From the NCBI GenBank assembly GCA_002482685.1, contig DLGL01000003.1, positions 379 to 26,815 of the forward strand: a DNA stretch of 26,437 bases, written 5' to 3'. A model generated the notes under the pieces. The model saw only the letters and a program-made list of their open reading frames with translations. It was not told the DNA's origin and did no database searches. Position numbers and translations under genes: made by a program. How positions within the stretch are numbered: the first letter of the stretch is position 1; the number at the start of each line of letters is the position of its first letter. The stretch comes from Bacteriovoracaceae bacterium UBA7695 (GTDB taxonomy: Bacteria > Bdellovibrionota > Bacteriovoracia > Bacteriovoracales > Bacteriovoracaceae). Positions 15,619 to 22,748 of this stretch are shown piece after piece.

Positions 15619-16982
15619 AGTTTCTCTATTCGGACGAGCCGATCATTGCCTGCAGTACGTGTAACCACGCAAACGCGGCTTTGGCGGTTCTCCGAATATC
15701 TGGTTTCAGGGACTTAAGTCAATTCCGAGCCTTTTTCAGCCATTCTGGTCCTATAGAACCACGCCGGGTTTATTACACAAAACTGATCTCAAAAGATGAA
15801 GTCTTAGACGATATTTGTCTGACCTATTTTGAAGGTCCAAAAAGTTATAACGGCGAAAATATTTTAGAACTATCGATCCATGGAAATACTCTCAATACAG
15901 AACGCATACTGAAATTCTTTATTGAAGAGGGGAAATGCCGGTTAGCAAATCCTGGTGAGTTCACTTACCGCGCTTTAAAAAATCGCAAGCTCACTTTGTC
16001 ACAAGTTGAAGGTCTGGATTTATTTCTCAATGCCAATTCTGGATATGCACTCGACCAGGGTCTTTCACTTCTAAGTGGGAACTTGCAGGAGTTATACACC
16101 GAGCTCTACGATTTGTTTTTAAAACATAAATCTGCCCTGGAGCTCTCGATTGATTTTATCGATGACGTAGGGGAGGAGACTGCCAAAGGTTATTTCGATA
16201 CCTCTCTTTTGAATTTCAAAAACAAGTTTGATTCCCTTTCCCGACGAGTTGTTCCAATGGAGCATAATCTTATTCAGCCGGAGATTGTTTTAGCAGGTCT
16301 TCCTAATTCAGGAAAAAGTTCACTCTTTAATCACCTGCTAAAAGATGAGAGGGCCATTGTCTCTTCTATACCGGGCACTACCCGAGATTACCTCTCTGAA
16401 AGTGTGGTCATTGAGGGAGTAAAATATAAGCTCATTGATACGGCCGGAATTCGCGAGGCTACTGATCTTATTGAAGCGGAAGGAATCAAGCGGACTAAAA
16501 AGAAGATGCTACAAAGTTTCTTCTCAGTTCTTCTCATTAATCCCCTTGAGATGAGGGAGGAGTTTGCTGATCTTGCTCAATTAAAATTTGATGCTGTTTA
16601 TTTCACGCACCAGGATCTTCGTGGATTTTCGGAGGCTCACAAAAAAGTGATCAATGAGTTTCCTCAATTTGGTCCTATGGGGGCAGTTGATTTATTAAAG
16701 TCCCAAGATAAGCTAGAGGTTGATCTTTTTTCTCAAATAAACAAAAAATACTCAGATTTAACCAAAAATAAACCAATTTTATTGGATAGACACAAGTTAT
16801 TGATATCACAGATAGATTCACAACTCACAGTTTATGTAAATCTAGCTACTTATGAAACAGACGTAGCTATTCTCTCTCATGAATTAAATATCTTAGCCTC
16901 TTGCCTATCAGAACTCTTGGGTATAGTTTCACCCGATCAAATCCTCAATTCTATTTTTTCAAATTTCTGTATTGGAAAATAG
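15615..16982 (+). CDS. mnmE: tRNA uridine-5-carboxymethylaminomethyl modification GTPase MnmE
   Basis: With MnmG, this GTPase modifies the wobble uridine of certain tRNAs. At 455 residues it has family length. The N-terminal folate-binding domain includes LRISG and NPGEFTYRALKNRKL (112-126). The inserted G domain has G1 GLPNSGKSS (228-236), G2 TTRDY (255-259) and G3 DTAG (275-278). The expected G4 NKxD is replaced by THQD (331-334). The C-terminal catalytic Cys motif CIGK (452-455) is intact. The region before LRISG (CNHANAALAV) lacks the usual Gly-rich pattern. The start overlaps the yidC stop. Two CTATAG-family sites lie within the gene. Confidence 0.94.
   Translation: MKFLYSDEPIIACSTCNHANAALAVLRISGFRDLSQFRAFFSHSGPIEPRRVYYTKLISKDEVLDDICLTYFEGPKSYNGENILELSIHGNTLNTERILKFFIEEGKCRLANPGEFTYRALKNRKLTLSQVEGLDLFLNANSGYALDQGLSLLSGNLQELYTELYDLFLKHKSALELSIDFIDDVGEETAKGYFDTSLLNFKNKFDSLSRRVVPMEHNLIQPEIVLAGLPNSGKSSLFNHLLKDERAIVSSIPGTTRDYLSESVVIEGVKYKLIDTAGIREATDLIEAEGIKRTKKKMLQSFFSVLLINPLEMREEFADLAQLKFDAVYFTHQDLRGFSEAHKKVINEFPQFGPMGAVDLLKSQDKLEVDLFSQINKKYSDLTKNKPILLDRHKLLISQIDSQLTVYVNLATYETDVAILSHELNILASCLSELLGIVSPDQILNSIFSNFCIGK
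15746..15761. repeat. CTATAG palindrome, site 3
   Basis: TGGTCCTATAGAACCA is identical to the 16-bp core of site 2. It lies in the mnmE codons for GPIEP (residues 45-49). Confidence 0.65.
16670..16685. repeat. CTATAG-family palindrome, site 6 (degenerate)
   Basis: TGGTCCTATGGGGGCA matches the consensus TGSYYCTATAGRRSCA except for one central base. It lies in mnmE (GPMGA). Confidence 0.45.
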
Positions 16983-16987
16983 TAATA

Positions 16988-17001
16988 GTTCCACGTGGAA
17001 C
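16988..17001. promoter_or_regulatory. parS centromere site
   Basis: GTTCCACGTGGAAC is a perfect 14-bp palindrome in the mnmE-mnmG gap. It matches the near-universal ParB site (TGTTTCACGTGAAACA) except for one symmetric base change per arm. It is the likely loading site for the ParB encoded at 20408. Confidence 0.85.
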
Positions 17002-17019
17002 ATTTGATGACGGGAACAC

Positions 17020-18870
17020 ATGAATACATTCGACATTACTATTGTTGGTGGCGGTCACGCCGGAATTGAAGCCGCTCAAATTGCCTCGCAGTTTGGACTG
17101 AATGTTTCGATCATAACTATGCCTGGAATTGGTCTTGGATCCGCACCATGCAATCCTTCGGTAGGCGGAGTTGGTAAGGGTCAGGTCGTCCGCGAGCTTG
17201 ATGCTCTCGGTGGCGTTATGGGAATTTTAGCTGATAAAGCTGGGATCCAGTTCCGAGTTCTCAATGACTCAAAAGGCTTTGCCGTACAATCAAGTCGCGT
17301 TCAAATTGATAAAGATCTCTATTCGGTGGAGGCTGAAAAGCTCATTTCTAATATCCCAAATATTACGGTCGTACGTGAGAAAGTTCTCGAGATCAAGCCG
17401 GCCGCTGACTGCTTTGAAGTCCTCACTACCGAGCGGTCCTATAGGACCAAAAAAATCATTATGACGGTTGGGACTTTCCTCAATGGTAAGCTTCATACTG
17501 GTACTTCCCAAGTGAGCGGTGGAAGAGTGGGTTGTGAGCCTTCTAATGGGTTAACGACACTCTTTAGTGAGATCAAGACTCGTCCTTACCGTTTCAAGAC
17601 TGGAACTCCTCCTAGGCTTGATAAGAATTCTATTGATTATAGCAAACTCGAAGAGCAGCCCTCTGATCCAGCAGTTAGAAACTTTCACTGCCTACATGAG
17701 CCCTTTCATCGGTTCTCACGCCAGGTTTCGTGTTATTTGGCCAAAACTAATCCTAATACGATGGAAATTATCCGCGCTAATAAAGAAAAGAGCCCAATGT
17801 TTAATGGGCAGATTAAAGGCGTGGGCGCACGTTACTGTCCCTCTATTGAGGACAAAGCTTACCGATATCCGGATAAAAATATTCACCATGTGTTTATTGA
17901 GCCAGAAGGTTTAGAGCTCGATACCATGTATCCCTCAGGGATATCCTCTTCGCTTCCTAAGGAAGTTCAGCAGGATTACGTCCGTTCTATGGAGGGATTG
18001 GAGAATGCTGAAATAAAGGTCTATGGGTATGCAGTAGAATACGATGTAATCGATACTACTGACTTGAAACTGACCTTGGAGCATGTCCAGATTCCCAATC
18101 TTTACTTTGCTGGACAGGTAAATGGGACCTCTGGCTACGAAGAGGCTGCCGGGCAGGGTTTTATTGCTGGATCTAATGCCGCCTTATCCCTTCTAGGCCT
18201 AGATCCACTTATATTGAGTAGGCATGAGAGTTATATCGGAGTCATGATTGAGGATTTAACCTCCAACACCCGTGACGAGCCCTACCGACTTTTTACTGCT
18301 AGATCAGAAAATAGACTTTTTATCCGTGAAGACAATACGGTTATACGTATGTATCCATACCGAGCGCAGTTATTGCTCAATACTCCTTTGGATAGTTATC
18401 AGAGAAAGTTCATTGAATCATATCAAGATCTTTTAGAATTCTGTGATGAGACTATGATTCCGGAAACGTCACCCCTTATGAAAGAATTTGAAGGTGATGG
18501 TGAGCTACAACAACTCACCAGGCGTATGTCGGTTACCGAAATTTTGAGACAAGCATGGCTAAATCCTGTTTCTGCGCTTGAGAGGCTGGTAGGTTACCAT
18601 GGGTTGAGTATTCAAAGCGACCTCGGGCGAACGGTGGCCATTTCGAAGAAATACGATCCATATATCAAAAGAAGTGAGTCTCAATACGAAAAACTCAAAA
18701 AAATGGATGGAATGCGCATTGATTGGGAATCTATTTTTGCTTCAACCAACATATCGTTTGAATGCCGCCAAAGAGTTGGTCGGATTAAACCAGAAACATT
18801 CGGACAGCTTAAACTTATAGAAGGCATTCGACCTGCTACTCTGGCAGTGGTTGCGGCCAAGGCTCTTTAA
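17020..18870 (+). CDS. mnmG: tRNA uridine-5-carboxymethylaminomethyl modification enzyme MnmG
   Basis: This 616-residue FAD-dependent partner of MnmE has the dinucleotide-binding motif GGGHAGIEAA near residues 10-19. CNPSVGGVGKG follows, then TGTPPRL, PSGISSSLP, and the second FAD-contact motif GQVNGTSGYEEAAGQG near residue 366. The C-terminal MnmE/tRNA-binding domain ends in RPATLAVVAAKAL. Length is normal. The start has only a weak GGGA upstream. A parS site lies 19 bp before the ATG, and a perfect CTATAG palindrome lies inside (residues SYRTK, 139-143). Confidence 0.96.
   Translation: MNTFDITIVGGGHAGIEAAQIASQFGLNVSIITMPGIGLGSAPCNPSVGGVGKGQVVRELDALGGVMGILADKAGIQFRVLNDSKGFAVQSSRVQIDKDLYSVEAEKLISNIPNITVVREKVLEIKPAADCFEVLTTERSYRTKKIIMTVGTFLNGKLHTGTSQVSGGRVGCEPSNGLTTLFSEIKTRPYRFKTGTPPRLDKNSIDYSKLEEQPSDPAVRNFHCLHEPFHRFSRQVSCYLAKTNPNTMEIIRANKEKSPMFNGQIKGVGARYCPSIEDKAYRYPDKNIHHVFIEPEGLELDTMYPSGISSSLPKEVQQDYVRSMEGLENAEIKVYGYAVEYDVIDTTDLKLTLEHVQIPNLYFAGQVNGTSGYEEAAGQGFIAGSNAALSLLGLDPLILSRHESYIGVMIEDLTSNTRDEPYRLFTARSENRLFIREDNTVIRMYPYRAQLLLNTPLDSYQRKFIESYQDLLEFCDETMIPETSPLMKEFEGDGELQQLTRRMSVTEILRQAWLNPVSALERLVGYHGLSIQSDLGRTVAISKKYDPYIKRSESQYEKLKKMDGMRIDWESIFASTNISFECRQRVGRIKPETFGQLKLIEGIRPATLAVVAAKAL
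17434..17449. repeat. CTATAG palindrome, site 4 (perfect core)
   Basis: CGGTCCTATAGGACCA contains a perfect 14-bp palindrome, GGTCCTATAGGACC. It lies in mnmG in a different reading frame from the yidC, mnmE and parB copies, encoding SYRT instead of PIEP. Confidence 0.65.
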
Positions 18871-18916
18871 CATGTTAGATTTTTAGATCCGTTACCTAGA
18901 AATATTAAAAACAGAT

Positions 18917-19507
18917 TTGGCAGGACTTAATCTCACTAAGATTTTGGATGCTGATGAGTTTTATAATAAGCAGATCCTAGATTCGATTCTGCCATTTCAG
19001 GAGTCAAAACTATTCCAGGATCAAGTGGCTAAAACTGGAGTTGTTGTAGATGTTGGGTTTGGTGGTGGTTTTCCCATTCTTCCACTGGCCAAGCTACTTC
19101 CGAAGGTAAAGTTTGTAGGAGTAGAATCAAGAAGGAAGAAAGCTGAAGCCGTGACCTTAATCGCGGAGAAGCTTGGGTTACAAAATGTGACCTTGGTCCA
19201 TTCAAGATTGGAGGATTTTCTTTTTGACCGACCCGCTACTGTAACCTTTAAAGCTGTAGGAACCATTGGGGATTATCTCCCGTTGATGAATGCTACTCAA
19301 AATATGCATACTTTTTTCTATAAAGGTCCTGGCTTCCAGGAATTAGAAGGGGAGCAGGTTACAAAGCTCAAAAAATCATGGAAGCTTCTAGAAAATCAGG
19401 AAATAAAAGTCCCGGGGACTCAACAACGTTTCTTGGTTTCTTTTGGATCTAATATTGTTCCACGTGGAACAGCTAAATCCCTTGTCAAACTCTCAGAATT
19501 TCTCTAA
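18917..19507 (+). CDS. rsmG: 16S rRNA guanine-N7 methyltransferase RsmG, start unclear
   Basis: RsmG methylates G527 of 16S rRNA using S-adenosylmethionine. From a TTG at 18917 it has 196 residues; the SAM motif is DVGFGGGFP (45-53) and ESRRKK follows. The N-terminus is a problem. The frame-matched ATG at 18872 has AAGG about 9 nt upstream, but the fifth codon is TAG (18884). The codons after that TAG (IRYLEILKTD) read like the normal first helix of the family. Either a poor TTG, ATA or ATC start is used, or a nonsense change truncated the gene. The TTG has no clear Shine-Dalgarno sequence. The 3' end contains a perfect parS palindrome. Function is likely, the start is not. Confidence 0.82.
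   Translation: MAGLNLTKILDADEFYNKQILDSILPFQESKLFQDQVAKTGVVVDVGFGGGFPILPLAKLLPKVKFVGVESRRKKAEAVTLIAEKLGLQNVTLVHSRLEDFLFDRPATVTFKAVGTIGDYLPLMNATQNMHTFFYKGPGFQELEGEQVTKLKKSWKLLENQEIKVPGTQQRFLVSFGSNIVPRGTAKSLVKLSEFL
19456..19471. promoter_or_regulatory. parS centromere site inside rsmG
   Basis: TGTTCCACGTGGAACA is a perfect 16-bp palindrome, sharing the same 14-bp core as the site at 16988. It lies in the last codons of rsmG, about 75 bp upstream of parA. Confidence 0.88.
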
Positions 19508-19544
19508 AACTAGTGACTTGAAACACACATTTGTGAGGACTTAA

Positions 19545-20402
19545 ATGGCTAAAATCATTGCGATTACAAACCAAAAAGGTGGCGTTGGAAAGACGACTAC
19601 TTCGGTCAACTTAGCCGCATGCCTCGCCGCAGCAGAAAAAAGAACTCTTCTAATCGACCTAGATCCTCAGGGTAACGCTAGTTCTTGTTTAGGGATGGAT
19701 AAAGAGTCGTTCAATAAGGCCAATATTTACCACGCCCTCATCAACGAAGAGAATTTCGAAAGCTGCATCTATCAGACAGAGCTTCCTTCGCTAGATATCT
19801 GTCCTTCAAATAATGACCTGGTTGGAGCCGAGCTTGAACTCGTTCATATGTTCGCCCGTGAATCAAAACTCAAAGTAGCTTTAGAGGCTATCGCCCACAA
19901 ATACGATTACATCATTATCGACTGCGCTCCATCGCTTAATCTTTTAACGGTAAATGCTTTTACGGCCGCTCACACTTACCTGGTGCCGATGCAGACTGAG
20001 TATTTGGCGATGGAAGGTCTTTCTCAATTATTAAATACTGTTCGTCTGATCCGCGCTTCACTCAATCCGAGATTGTCTCTGGAAGGGATTCTCTTAACGA
20101 TGTATGACTCGCGTAATAATCTTTGTAAGCTTGTTGCCAATGACCTGATGGCCCACTTTAAAGACGATATCCTTAAATCGATTATTCCAAGAAATGTGAA
20201 ACTTTCTGAGTGCACGAGCTTCGGAAAGCCCATCATTCTTTATGATATAACTTCAAAGGGAAGTGAAGCGTATCTGTCTCTGGCCCGAGAAATCATTCTC
20301 AAGTCTGAGAAAAAACCTGAAGCCCCTGCGGCACAGACTAAGCTACCAATTAATAACTCAATCCCTAAATTTGAAGACTATCAAGTCAATTCTCAGGAGT
20401 AA
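19545..20402 (+). CDS. parA: Chromosome partitioning ATPase ParA (Soj)
   Basis: This 285-residue ParA-type ATPase works with ParB-parS to move newly copied origins. The deviant Walker A is KGGVGKTTTS (11-20), with the signature lysine at residue 11. Switch I/II regions follow: LIDLDPQGNASSCLG and YIIIDCAPSLNLLTVNAF. The C-terminal ~30 residues (EKKPEAPAAQ onwards) are a polar tail beyond the usual fold. GAGGA lies about 7 nt before the ATG. parB follows after 5 nt, so the pair is an operon, downstream of rsmG as in many bacteria. Confidence 0.96.
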   Translation: MAKIIAITNQKGGVGKTTTSVNLAACLAAAEKRTLLIDLDPQGNASSCLGMDKESFNKANIYHALINEENFESCIYQTELPSLDICPSNNDLVGAELELVHMFARESKLKVALEAIAHKYDYIIIDCAPSLNLLTVNAFTAAHTYLVPMQTEYLAMEGLSQLLNTVRLIRASLNPRLSLEGILLTMYDSRNNLCKLVANDLMAHFKDDILKSIIPRNVKLSECTSFGKPIILYDITSKGSEAYLSLAREIILKSEKKPEAPAAQTKLPINNSIPKFEDYQVNSQE

Positions 20403-20407
20403 CCGTT

Positions 20408-21319
20408 ATGCAAAAAAAACCAATTCAACTTGGCAAAGGTATGGCCGCTCTCCTGGGGAATAACCCGTCTGGGAACTATACGGACAGAGTAGAAACAACT
20501 GCCCCTATAGAACCAGGAAAAAAAGAACTGATGATTGAAACTCACCCTATGTTGGTTGATGTGGATAAAATTGTCGCGAATAAAGGTCAACCGAGAAAGA
20601 TCTTTAAAGAGAAAGACCTTCTTGAGCTCTCAGACTCAATTAAAGAAAATGGTGTGATTCAACCGCTTCTTGTTCACGAGAAAGACGGCATGTTTGAAAT
20701 TATTGCAGGAGAAAGAAGATACCGTGCATCTAAACTTGCTGGTCTCACAAAAGTTCCGGTGATCGTTAAGCGCACAACTAAGAAAGATGTCCTTGTGATG
20801 TCGATTATTGAAAACGTTCAACGCTCAGATTTAAACTGCGTGGAAGAAGCTTTGGCTTACTTTCAGTTGATGAATGAATTTGAACTTACCCAAGAAGAAG
20901 TGGCTAAAAAAATCGGAAAAGAGCGCTCAACCATCGCGAACTTTCTTCGTATATTGAAACTTCCAAAAGATGTAATCGTTTCCCTTCAAAAAGAACTTCT
21001 CTCTTTTGGTCATGCTAAAATTTTAGTCGGTCTTGGTGATGATGAACTCACTAAGCGACTGGCCAATGAAGTGATCACCAAAGGTCTATCAGTTAGAGAG
21101 CTTGAAGAGCTCGCCAAAAATGCTAAAAAGAAAGTTAAGCCGAGTGCAAACAATAATAAATTTATAGCCGACCAGTATGCACAACTTAGAAATAAGCTGG
21201 AAACAAAAACTGGGTACCATTTCAACGTGAAGGGTAAAAAGAACGGCGCTGGCGAAATCGTTATTAAATTTGGCAACGAAGCTGAATTCAATGATATATT
21301 TAGCTATCTGATGAAATAG
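20408..21319 (+). CDS. parB: Chromosome partitioning protein ParB (Spo0J)
   Basis: This 303-residue parS-binding CTPase starts with the ParA-stimulating motif LGKGMAALLG (8-17), then a flexible linker with one CTATAG palindrome in its codons (residues APIEP, 32-36). The CTP-binding core has GERRYRAS (101-108) and ENVQRSDLN (135-143). A helix-turn-helix lies at about 160-183 (TQEEVAKKIGKERSTIANFL). The C-terminal dimerisation domain follows a Lys-rich linker. Two parS sites lie within 3.5 kb upstream. Motifs are complete, so the system should be active. Confidence 0.96.
   Translation: MQKKPIQLGKGMAALLGNNPSGNYTDRVETTAPIEPGKKELMIETHPMLVDVDKIVANKGQPRKIFKEKDLLELSDSIKENGVIQPLLVHEKDGMFEIIAGERRYRASKLAGLTKVPVIVKRTTKKDVLVMSIIENVQRSDLNCVEEALAYFQLMNEFELTQEEVAKKIGKERSTIANFLRILKLPKDVIVSLQKELLSFGHAKILVGLGDDELTKRLANEVITKGLSVRELEELAKNAKKKVKPSANNNKFIADQYAQLRNKLETKTGYHFNVKGKKNGAGEIVIKFGNEAEFNDIFSYLMK
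20500..20515. repeat. CTATAG palindrome, site 5
   Basis: TGCCCCTATAGAACCA joins a left arm like site 1 and a right arm like site 2. It lies in the N-terminal linker codons of parB. Confidence 0.6.
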
Positions 21320-21338
21320 TCCAAGACGGAGCTAAGCT

Positions 21339-21674
21339 TTGGCCAAAAAAAACGATCTCTGCGCCATTATTGAAGAAGGCTGCAAGTTTGAAGGAAATCT
21401 TTCCTTCAGCGGCACTGTTCGCATCGCGGGCTATGTGAACGGAAGCATCTTTTCTAACGACACCCTTATCATCTCAGAGGGAGCCGTAATTAACGCGGAC
21501 ATTAACGCCAACATCGTTATTATTTCTGGTTCTGTGAAAGGAACCATAAAAGCTTCCTCTCGTGTAGAAATTAGACGCCCTGCGAGATTTGAAGGAACTG
21601 TGACTTCCCCGAGTTTAATCGTTGAGGAAGGAGTTATCTCCCATGGAATAACTAAGATGAAAGACAAAAAATAA
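21339..21674 (+). CDS. Bactofilin
   Basis: This 111-residue protein is almost wholly a right-handed beta-helix of the bactofilin family. The repeating pattern shows in GNLSFSGTVRIAGYVNGSI, INANIVIISGSVKGTI and RFEGTVTSPSLIVEEG. Bactofilins polymerise without nucleotide into cytoskeletal scaffolds. The start is a TTG with CGGAG 8 nt upstream, 19 nt after parB, so it is probably co-transcribed with parAB. In Myxococcus, bactofilins anchor the ParA-ParB machinery near the poles; a similar role here is inferred from position. Confidence 0.92.
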   Translation: MAKKNDLCAIIEEGCKFEGNLSFSGTVRIAGYVNGSIFSNDTLIISEGAVINADINANIVIISGSVKGTIKASSRVEIRRPARFEGTVTSPSLIVEEGVISHGITKMKDKK

Positions 21675-21688
21675 CCCTACGATTTCGT

Positions 21689-21717
21689 TGACTGAACCCC
21701 CGCCATACCTTAAAAAA
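21689..21717 (+). promoter_or_regulatory. Candidate promoter of the F1/b-subunit atp operon
   Basis: TTGACT at 21689-21694, a 17-nt spacer and TAAAAA at 21712-21717 lie upstream of the b'-subunit gene. The -35 is good; the -10 is weak. The left arm of the dyad at 21707-21751 overlaps the -10. Confidence 0.45.
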
Positions 21718-21751
21718 GTACTGCTTAATAAATTCATTCATATTTAAGGTA
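21707..21751. repeat. Inverted repeat in the atp operon leader
   Basis: TACCTTAAA (21707-21715) and TTTAAGGTA (21743-21751) are exact 9-bp inverted arms separated by 27 nt. The right arm contains the AAGG ribosome-binding sequence of the next gene. It could be an operator or an RNA stem that hides that site. Confidence 0.55.
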
Positions 21752-21757
21752 CCTGAC

Positions 21758-22189
21758 ATGGAAATTTTCACTCAGCTGGGTGTAGACTCATCATTGCCGT
21801 ATCAATTTGTCGTTCTCACGATAACTTTCATTCTTGCGAATTTCATTTTTCTTGGAAAGCTTCAAAGCGTGCTTGATATACGCGAAGAGAAGACAGTTAA
21901 GCTTGAAAACGCTGCCGATGATACACTCGAAAAAGTGACTGCAATGCAGTCTGAGTACAAGCACAAGATTGAAGATGCTAACCGCATAGCCTTAAAAAAC
22001 TCTACAGAGAAAAAAAATAAAATTACTCAAAAATACACTGAACAATACAAGCAAACTGAAAAAGAGCTGAACACTTTGGTGGATAGCTCTCGAGCTGAGT
22101 TTTCTAAAGAAGTTGCAGGTAATAAAGATAAATACCTGGCCGAATCAGAAACACTTGCTCAGTCTCTCGTTCAGAAAATTCTTCAATAA
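21758..22189 (+). CDS. F1Fo ATP synthase b'-type stalk subunit
   Basis: This 143-residue protein has one N-terminal membrane helix (about residues 15-33, FVVLTITFILANFIFLG) and a long charged coiled coil, the plan of a b or b' subunit of the peripheral stalk. It lacks a signal peptide, unlike the next gene, and is shorter. Two different b-like genes in tandem suggest a b/b' heterodimer, as in several proteobacterial and cyanobacterial enzymes. AAGG lies about 9 nt upstream of the ATG, inside the inverted repeat. It opens the right-hand atp operon. Confidence 0.85.
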   Translation: MEIFTQLGVDSSLPYQFVVLTITFILANFIFLGKLQSVLDIREEKTVKLENAADDTLEKVTAMQSEYKHKIEDANRIALKNSTEKKNKITQKYTEQYKQTEKELNTLVDSSRAEFSKEVAGNKDKYLAESETLAQSLVQKILQ

Positions 22190-22197
22190 GGATAGAT

Positions 22198-22746
22198 ATG
22201 CGTTTTTGGACTGCTTACGCTTTCATTGCTTTAGGACTTGCTACAAAAGCTTATAGTTCAGCTGATGCTCACGGTGCTGCTCATGGGTCAATCACCGATT
22301 TAGTTGCACCTGCAATCAACGTAGCCATTCTTTTTGGTGTTTTAATCTATGCTACAAAAGACAAACTAAAAGCTTACTTTGATTCAAATGCTGCTGAAGT
22401 AAAAAATACACTTGAGCGCGCTGACATAAAATCCAAGGAAGCTGCAATTATGCTGGAAAATCAACAGCGCAAGATTGCCAACCTTGACTCAGAAATCAAA
22501 GGTATACACTCCCAAGCGGATACAGATGTTCTTGTGTTTGAAAAAAATCTATCTAAAGAGACCGAAGATAAAATCTCAAAAATGAAAATCGACGCTAATT
22601 CTAAAGTAGCTGCTGATAAGAAGATGATGGTTGATGAACTTAACCAGGAGCTTCTTGAGCAAGTTGTGAAGAAAGCTAAATCGACTATTAAAAACAACAA
22701 AGACTACCAGAGCAAAGTTTCTGGCAAGATGTTGCAAGGACTATAA
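22198..22746 (+). CDS. atpF: F1Fo ATP synthase subunit b
   Basis: This 182-residue stalk subunit begins with a signal-peptide-like segment, MRFWTAYAFIALGLAT, ending about AYSSADA. A membrane helix (about 32-51, LVAPAINVAILFGVLIYAT) and a long charged coiled coil follow. Cleavage would leave a short His/Ala-rich periplasmic N-end. AAGGATAG precedes the ATG, which follows the b' gene by 8 nt; atpH starts 2 nt after it. It links the membrane sector encoded at 1689 to the F1 head. Confidence 0.9.
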   Translation: MRFWTAYAFIALGLATKAYSSADAHGAAHGSITDLVAPAINVAILFGVLIYATKDKLKAYFDSNAAEVKNTLERADIKSKEAAIMLENQQRKIANLDSEIKGIHSQADTDVLVFEKNLSKETEDKISKMKIDANSKVAADKKMMVDELNQELLEQVVKKAKSTIKNNKDYQSKVSGKMLQGL

Positions 22747-22748
22747 GA

